Origin: JAEUIA01 sp034440255
GTDB lineage: Bacteria > Planctomycetota > UBA1135 > GCA-002686595
Length of the DNA stretch: 27,757 nt
NCBI GenBank assembly: GCA_034440255.1
Contig: JAWXBU010000118.1
Location: 1 to 27,757, forward strand
Direction: 5' to 3'
The position numbers and the translations under genes are program-made. Shown here one piece after another: positions 23,356-27,757 of the stretch. Position 1 is the first letter of the stretch. Each line of letters opens with the position of its first letter. Under the pieces are notes generated by a model. The model did no database searches and was not told the origin of the DNA. It saw only the letters and a list, made by a program, of their open reading frames with translations.

Positions 23356-23927
23356 CACTTCGACCTCTTCTTCTTCAGCGCGGCGTTCTGACTGTCCCAG
23401 TCCGGAGCGCGCTCGACCGATTGCAACTGGTACGTGTTGTTGTAGACGAAGGCGAAGAGCTGCGCGCACTCGAGGAAACGCTTGCGATCAGACTCGTTCG
23501 CGGTCTTCGTGATCGCCCAAAAGCTGGTCGTGCCGCCCTTCTCGACCTCGAGCGCTTGGCTGACGCCGGCCGCGGCTTCGAGCGGCGCAGAACCGGGCGT
23601 CGCTTTCTCGAAGAAGCCGTTCTTCGCGAAGTTCGCGACCGTCTCGTCGAGCACTTCGTCGGGCGTGACCTTCACGAACGCGTCTTCGAGCCTCTTCGTG
23701 CTCGAGTAGACCTCGGTCCGATCCGAGTGCGAATCGTTGACGAGCTCCAGCTTCTGTCCCGACGCATACGCGAGGTAGCGCACGCGCAGCGCAACGCCCG
23801 TTTTCGCCGGGCGCGAAGGGGCCGAATCGTCGCCGCCGGAACGGGTCGATCCGCACGCGAGCGCGAAGACACACAGTCCCAGCGCACACACGCCGAGCAC
23901 GAAACGGGATTGAACGAAAGTCGACAT
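23355..23927 (-). CDS. predicted lipoprotein of unknown function
   Basis: From the ATG at 23927 the product has 190 aa. It begins MSTFVQSRF, then a hydrophobic stretch ending in the lipobox ALAC (Cys25), followed by a Gly/Ser/Asp linker. The globular part from about 45 has a hydrophobic beta-like opening (ALRVRYLAYASGQKLELVN), a region that includes VTPDEVLDETVANFAKNGFFEKA, and a lysine-rich C-terminus. I recognise no family with certainty. It may be an envelope protein expressed with the Kdo genes. The open frame extends to 24107 but that part looks non-coding. It is the first gene of the tightly overlapping set with kdsB, pyrG and DUF1844. Confidence 0.75.
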   Translation of the reverse strand: MSTFVQSRFVLGVCALGLCVFALACGSTRSGGDDSAPSRPAKTGVALRVRYLAYASGQKLELVNDSHSDRTEVYSSTKRLEDAFVKVTPDEVLDETVANFAKNGFFEKATPGSAPLEAAAGVSQALEVEKGGTTSFWAITKTANESDRKRFLECAQLFAFVYNNTYQLQSVERAPDWDSQNAALKKKRSK

Positions 23928-23974
23928 GCGCGGCCGATCGGAGCGGAGAGCCTGAAGGCCTCGGCTCAGGAAAT

Positions 23975-23990
23975 CGATCCGGTTGGATCG
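23975..23990. other. short perfect hairpin in the leader of the lipoprotein-kdsB-pyrG set
   Basis: cgatcc (23975-23980) and ggatcg (23985-23990) form a 6-bp perfect stem with a ggtt loop. A second weak stem is gagcc (23948-23952) with ggctc (23963-23967). Both lie between the 820-aa GT-C gene and the lipoprotein start. They could be a weak terminator for the former or a leader structure for the latter. No run of T follows. Confidence 0.3.
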
Positions 23991-24078
23991 CGCCTGAAAC
24001 GAGTTCGCGCGGCCGACGGGAGGGCGACGTGGATCGATGTCTCCAAGTCCGCTCCCAGGCTCACGCGCATGGATCGGC

Positions 24079-24107
24079 ACGATACGATCAAAGCGCGCCG
24101 CGCTCAA
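24079..24107 (-). promoter_or_regulatory. candidate sigma-70-type promoter for lipoprotein-kdsB-pyrG-DUF1844
   Basis: On the minus strand TTGAGC (24107-24102) and TATCGT (24084-24079) are separated by exactly 17 bp, each matching the consensus at four of six bases. The predicted start of transcription near 24072 would give a leader of about 145 nt before the lipoprotein ATG. It is a sequence match only. Confidence 0.35.
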
Positions 24108-24116
24108 GTCGGAGTC

Positions 24117-26579
24117 TCAGTCCTCGACCGTGCGCCCGTCGTCCGGTAAGCGCCAGGGCGCGAGCACCGGGATGTAGAAGCTCGCGACGCGCACGAAATC
24201 GTCGACGGCGAATTGAATCCCGTCGGGCATCTCTTGCAGCGCCATCTGATCCGGCGCGCGCACGGCCGTAGCGGCGCCGACGCGCGCAGGGGTCGCTTCG
24301 CGCAGGATGACCGGTGCCCCAGGTCCGGCGAGGGTTTGCGGATCGAGCTCGACCAACTTCATCCACGTGCGCGTCGGAATGAGGTCGCCGCGGCGGTAGG
24401 CGTTGCCGATCGGTTCGACGGGCCAGGCCGGGTCGTACGCGTACTGCGCGGGCACGACGAGGTAGCTCTCGGCCAGGATCTCGTCGCTCGCCCAAGTCGA
24501 GGTCGGCTGCGTGAAGTGCGCCGGAACGTGATTGTTCTCCCACGTGCGCTTCTCGTAGGGACTCGTCAAACGGTCGAGGATCATCCACTCGCGCTTCGGC
24601 TGCGCGGTCGCGCGCCAGTGGTAGGTGATCCAGCCGAAGTCGAACGGCGGCAGCGTCGTGTACTCGACGCCGAGCAGACGCAGCCGATCACCCGATTCGA
24701 AATCGACGAAGTCGAGGACCGGCTCGATCTGGCGCTGGCTCGTGTACGCGCTCTCGTCGACACCCCGCGTGACGTCGAAGAACGTGTGCGCTCTGGGCGA
24801 ACCGGTGCGCTTTTGCAGAACGAAGATCGGACCGATCTCGCCGTACGTGCGCTGGTCGTAGAGCGCCGCGACGACTTCGAAGCGCGCGTTGACGAAGCGC
24901 ATCAGGTCGGCGTTGTTCGTCAGGATCGGCTGGTGCACGACGAACAGGTCGAGGTCTTCCAAAGCAGCGAAATCAGCGGCCTTTTCGCGCTTTCCGCCGT
25001 CGCCTTGCTTGCCGTACTTCGCCCACAGATTCAGTTCCCAGGGCAGCTTGGAAATTTGGACGAGCGGGGAGTGACGCAGGTACACGGCCCAGTGGTAGGC
25101 GTATCCGACGCGCAACGGCTCGGGATCGGAGTCGCTGCCTAACCACCTCGATCGATCGCGTCGCTCGGCGAACGTGGAGCGCGCGCGTTCGTCGACCCAA
25201 TCGGACACGTCCCAGTAACCGCCGAACAATTTGACGTTGATGCGCTGCAGTGTCTGCACCGAAAGCACGAGCGCCGCCAATGCCGCTCCGGACGCGAGCA
25301 GTCCGCGAAAGTGACCGAAGCGGGCGAGCGCGGGCACGACCGTCGTGCTCCATCCGTACGCGATCAGCGGTGCGATGAACGGCAAAAGCGGCAGCACGAG
25401 ACGGAAATCTTTCGCGCCTTTGAGGCTCATCACGGAGAGGGCGCCGACGAGGCACGTGAGGATCAGGAGCGCGCTCGATTTTCGCCTCAGCACGACGCTC
25501 ACGACCGCGACCACTGCCACGGCGATCACAGGCCAGGAGAGGAACGAGGGCAGTTCGCTGAAGTAGTGGAAAAGCGGCTGCTTCGAGAAAATCGCGGTCT
25601 CGCCGCGGCCCTCCCATTCGTCCTTGTCGAGCAGTGCTTCCTTGTAGTCGTAGATCGAAACGCCGAAGTCGTACAACGGCTTCGAGTCCACGAACACGGC
25701 GACGCGGTAGATGGCGATCGCGATGATGCCCAGTCCGTTCGCGGCCGCGTAGTTGACGATGCTCGCGCCGAAGTGATCGTAGATGAGCCAGTCCAGCGTG
25801 CTCTGCACGAGCATTGCGATCATCACGCCGGGCAGCAGTCCGCGCCAAGCTGCATCCTTCTTGAAACGATCGCGTCCGAACGTGACCGCGATCAATAGCA
25901 GCGTCACCAGCATGGTCTTGTACGCGACCATGAATCCGAGCCCGAGCCACAGTCCCGCGATCAACGCGCGTCGAAACGAACCGCGTTCCAATACGAGTTC
26001 GAGCGCGTAGGCGACGCACACTCCGGCCGCGAGGTCGCTGACGGGTTGCGTCGAATACTGCAGGAAAACCGGGCAAGTCGCGACGACGAAGCCGGCTGCG
26101 ATCGCGCCCGTCTTCCCGGCGAGTCGTGCACCGATGCGCATGCAGCGCCACGCGAGCACGAGACCGAGCGCCATCTGCACGAGCACGATGCACCACACGA
26201 TCGCGCGCCCGTCAGAGACACCGAACCATTGACCGATCACGAAAAAAGGAACCAGCAAGAACGAGAATCCGACCGGTCGCACGGTTCCTTCGTCGATCAG
26301 TTCCTCGCCGTGTACGAGCGCGCGACTGCGCTCCATGAACTCGACCGAGTCGGCGAGTTGGTAGCCGTCGACGCGCCACCACGCGAAGACTTGCAGCGCG
26401 AGAGCGAGGCACAAGATCCAGCGCACGTAGTTCGTGCGCAACGTCGGCAGCGGCGAACCGTCGCTCGCGAGGAGCGGCGCATCGACGCGTTTTTCGAGCG
26501 CACTGCGCGACACGAAGGTCGGTCGTTCGACGGTTCCGCTACTCGTCACTCGCGCCGGATCGAACGATTGCTCAGCCAT
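24117..26579 (-). CDS. large GT-C type membrane glycosyltransferase-like protein
   Basis: The 820-aa protein has a hydrophilic N-terminal tail of about 50 aa, about eleven to twelve membrane segments at about 53-445, and a soluble C-terminal part of about 370 aa. In the first external loop an Asp (DSVEF, about 77) and GTVRPVGFSFLLVPF (98-112) resemble PMT/GT39- or GPI-mannosyltransferase-like GT-C enzymes. The KGAKDFRLVLPLLPFIAPLIAY segment (387-408) is the common late R-x-P motif. The C-terminal part contains WVDERARSTF and a YAYHWAVYLRHSP region and is presumably periplasmic; its second half looks beta-rich. The donor is unknown. The ATG at 26579 has no good ribosome-binding site, but a short ORF with a perfect one ends 16 nt upstream, which suggests coupled translation. 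Confidence 0.8.
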   Translation of the reverse strand: MAEQSFDPARVTSSGTVERPTFVSRSALEKRVDAPLLASDGSPLPTLRTNYVRWILCLALALQVFAWWRVDGYQLADSVEFMERSRALVHGEELIDEGTVRPVGFSFLLVPFFVIGQWFGVSDGRAIVWCIVLVQMALGLVLAWRCMRIGARLAGKTGAIAAGFVVATCPVFLQYSTQPVSDLAAGVCVAYALELVLERGSFRRALIAGLWLGLGFMVAYKTMLVTLLLIAVTFGRDRFKKDAAWRGLLPGVMIAMLVQSTLDWLIYDHFGASIVNYAAANGLGIIAIAIYRVAVFVDSKPLYDFGVSIYDYKEALLDKDEWEGRGETAIFSKQPLFHYFSELPSFLSWPVIAVAVVAVVSVVLRRKSSALLILTCLVGALSVMSLKGAKDFRLVLPLLPFIAPLIAYGWSTTVVPALARFGHFRGLLASGAALAALVLSVQTLQRINVKLFGGYWDVSDWVDERARSTFAERRDRSRWLGSDSDPEPLRVGYAYHWAVYLRHSPLVQISKLPWELNLWAKYGKQGDGGKREKAADFAALEDLDLFVVHQPILTNNADLMRFVNARFEVVAALYDQRTYGEIGPIFVLQKRTGSPRAHTFFDVTRGVDESAYTSQRQIEPVLDFVDFESGDRLRLLGVEYTTLPPFDFGWITYHWRATAQPKREWMILDRLTSPYEKRTWENNHVPAHFTQPTSTWASDEILAESYLVVPAQYAYDPAWPVEPIGNAYRRGDLIPTRTWMKLVELDPQTLAGPGAPVILREATPARVGAATAVRAPDQMALQEMPDGIQFAVDDFVRVASFYIPVLAPWRLPDDGRTVED

Positions 26580-26595
26580 GGTCGCGCACGTCGTT

Positions 26596-26703
26596 CTAGT
26601 GGATCACGGGCAGCGTGGCGAGCGCGGTCCGACCGTCGAAACGCGCATGTCTTCGGCCGGGAGTTCCAGAAACGACTGCCACCGGATCGAGTGTGAGGTC
26701 CAT
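26596..26703 (-). CDS. possible 35-aa upstream ORF / leader peptide
   Basis: ATG at 26703 opens a 36-codon frame that begins MDLTLDPVAVV and ends LPVIH before TAG at 26598-26596. A perfect ggaggt lies eight nt before the ATG, a stronger signal than most genes of this window have. The stop is 16 nt upstream of the start of the 820-aa GT-C gene, which has no good ribosome-binding site of its own. It may be a small protein or a leader whose translation feeds the downstream gene. The peptide has no recognised homolog and no membrane segment. An alternative is that the ribosome-binding site occurs by chance. Confidence 0.4.
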   Translation of the reverse strand: MDLTLDPVAVVSGTPGRRHARFDGRTALATLPVIH

Positions 26704-26711
26704 CTCGCTCT

Positions 26712-26717
26712 ACCTCC
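26712..26717 (-). promoter_or_regulatory. perfect Shine-Dalgarno GGAGGT of the 35-aa ORF
   Basis: acctcc on the plus strand reads ggaggt on the minus strand, with an 8-nt spacing to the ATG at 26703. It is the main support for the short ORF. Confidence 0.5.
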
Positions 26718-26754
26718 GCTAGTAGGAAAATTGGTTTTTCGCCACTCTTTCTCT

Positions 26755-26783
26755 TTGACTCGACCTCGCCCGATTGAGATACC
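26755..26783 (+). promoter_or_regulatory. candidate promoter of the LysM gene
   Basis: TTGACT at 26755-26760 matches the -35 consensus at five of six bases, and after 17 bp comes GATACC at 26778-26783 (three of six). An A/T-rich stretch at 26724-26742, unusual in this GC-rich window, lies upstream and could act as an UP-type element. The leader to the LysM ATG would be about 85 nt. Confidence 0.35.
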
Positions 26784-26874
26784 GCCGCTGTCGGAAGCGC
26801 GCTGATCCCCAAGCGCCGAAGACTCCTGCTAAGTCTCTGGAATCATCCGGGTTACGGAAAGCGCGCACGCCGCC

Positions 26875-27696
26875 ATGGGCAAGGTCGAAAAAGTCATCGT
26901 TCTGTCGGTTCTGTTCCTCATCGCACTCATCCTGGTCGTCTCGCTGACGGTCGACGACCCGTTGAACAAGACCGGTGTGGTCGAAGCCGGCGCTCCGCCC
27001 GCTCGCCGGAATGCGGTCCCGATCGTCCCGGCTTCCGAGGCCGAAATGGCTGCGGCGAAAGCGTCGCGTGACGCGGCCGGACTGCTGAGCTCGCAGATCC
27101 CGAGCACCGCAAGCGTCGCTGGTTCGACGGCGGGTGCAGCCCTGATCCCGGCTCCGATCGTCACGCCGCCGGCGAATCAAGTTCCGCCCGCGGACGTCGC
27201 GCAACCGGCGCTGGTGGCGGTCGCAACGCCGCTGCTTCCGGCCAGCGCGCTCTTGAAGAAGCTCGACGGATTGCAGGACTCGATCCTGCCCGACATGAAG
27301 CTCTACACGTGGAAGGAAGGCGACTCGTACAAGCTGATCGCCAACAACTACTACGGCAACTGGCAGAAGCTGACGGTGCTCAAGCGCTCGAACGAGGGCC
27401 GCACGGACGTTCAGCCGGGCCAGACGATCTTCGTCCCGGTGTTCGACACCGACATCGCGCCGGTCACGAAGACGGCGGTGTCGAAGGCGTCCCCGAGCAA
27501 GGGCGCGAGCGCGAAAGAAGCCGCGGTCTCGACCGGCGGCCGCGTGCACGTCGTCAAGGACGGCGAGAGCCTGTGGAAGATCGCGAAGCTCGAGCTCGGC
27601 AACGGCGATCGCTGGAAAGAGATCTTCGAGCTGAACAAAGACGTGCTCGCGAAGCCCGAGTCCGTGCACAAGGGCATGCGCCTGCGTCTGCCCTGA
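26875..27696 (+). CDS. membrane-anchored protein with two LysM domains
   Basis: The 273-aa protein has one N-terminal membrane helix (about 6-25) with a short cytoplasmic start, so it should be anchored in the inner membrane facing the periplasm. A long Ala/Pro/Val-rich linker (about 35-125) follows. LysM domain 1 covers about 142-189 (YTWKEGDSYKLIANNYYGN...PGQTIFVP). LysM domain 2 covers about 223-273 (HVVKDGESLWKIAKLELGNGDRWKEIFELN...GMRLRLP) and ends the protein. LysM modules bind the N-acetylglucosamine backbone of peptidoglycan, so the protein probably tethers membrane to wall. No hydrolase domain is present. The linker between the domains (about 195-220) is Lys/Ser/Ala-rich. It is transcribed alone, divergently from the GT-C gene. 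Confidence 0.9.
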   Translation: MGKVEKVIVLSVLFLIALILVVSLTVDDPLNKTGVVEAGAPPARRNAVPIVPASEAEMAAAKASRDAAGLLSSQIPSTASVAGSTAGAALIPAPIVTPPANQVPPADVAQPALVAVATPLLPASALLKKLDGLQDSILPDMKLYTWKEGDSYKLIANNYYGNWQKLTVLKRSNEGRTDVQPGQTIFVPVFDTDIAPVTKTAVSKASPSKGASAKEAAVSTGGRVHVVKDGESLWKIAKLELGNGDRWKEIFELNKDVLAKPESVHKGMRLRLP

Positions 27697-27757
27697 TGCG
27701 TGCCTGAATCACGCGCGACACACGTGCGAGGGGGTACGTGGATCGTGTGTGTACCGA
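27697..27757. other. right edge, no gene seen
   Basis: The last 61 bases follow the LysM gene. acacacg (27718-27724) and cgtgtgt (27744-27750) could pair over a 19-nt loop, but no T-run follows before the window ends, so a terminator cannot be claimed. Confidence 0.3.

Noticed and set aside
23969..24070. 34-codon minus-strand ORF starting ATG at 24070, close to the candidate promoter
   Set aside because: It has no ribosome-binding site and would need leaderless translation. The predicted peptide has no notable feature.
27718..27750. Inverted repeat after the LysM gene as a terminator
   Set aside because: Only 7 bp of stem with a 19-nt loop and no T-run; the window ends before this can be judged.

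Overview
The window is a gene-dense, GC-rich bacterial chromosome segment. It shows no rRNA, tRNA, CRISPR array, transposase or phage gene. A kdsB gene (CMP-Kdo synthesis), a PbgA/YejM-like envelope protein, a LAB_N protein and several lipoproteins point to a Gram-negative cell with an LPS-type outer membrane. The MetRS subtype, the DUF1844 protein, the abundance of GT-C membrane glycosyltransferases and the LysM protein would fit a planctomycete or a related deep-branching Gram-negative lineage. That placement is inference from gene content only. Because of the high GC content, most long ORFs in other frames are shadows.

Layout, left to right. (1) 1-78 is a 13-bp tandem repeat that runs into the stop codon of metG. 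(2) 77-3990, minus strand: a small lipoprotein and an 87-aa cysteine-rich cytoplasmic protein, then a GT2 glycosyltransferase, a LAB_N membrane protein and metG. (3) 4294-8008, plus strand: two PAP2 phosphatases, a half-size EamA transporter and an ArnT-like GT39 transferase. (4) 8001-10979, minus strand: an EI24/CysZ-like membrane protein with a zinc ribbon, then an OmpR-type response regulator and its histidine kinase. (5) 11093-20516, plus strand, very tightly packed: glutaryl-CoA dehydrogenase, two GT-C type membrane proteins, an HDAC-fold deacetylase, an RlmI-like methyltransferase, a PbgA/YejM-like sulfatase-fold protein and an AlgJ/AlgX-like SGNH protein. (6) 20520-23927, minus strand, overlapping genes: lipoprotein, kdsB, pyrG, DUF1844. 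(7) 24117-26703, minus strand: an 820-aa GT-C protein preceded by a 35-codon ORF with a perfect Shine-Dalgarno sequence. (8) 26875-27696, plus strand: a membrane-anchored protein with two LysM domains.

The common theme is envelope construction. PyrG makes the CTP that KdsB uses to activate Kdo. The GT2, small EamA protein and ArnT-like transferase could form an Arn-type route in which a sugar is loaded on undecaprenyl phosphate, flipped and transferred to a surface acceptor, with PAP2 enzymes recycling lipid phosphates. The PbgA-like and AlgJ-like proteins suggest LPS homeostasis and exopolysaccharide modification. Housekeeping genes (metG, pyrG, gcdH) are interspersed. I see no single unambiguous new system. 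The best candidates are the Arn-like module without sugar-nucleotide genes, the HDAC/PbgA/AlgJ gene run, the zinc-ribbon EI24 protein linked to a two-component system, and the short upstream ORF at 26596-26703.
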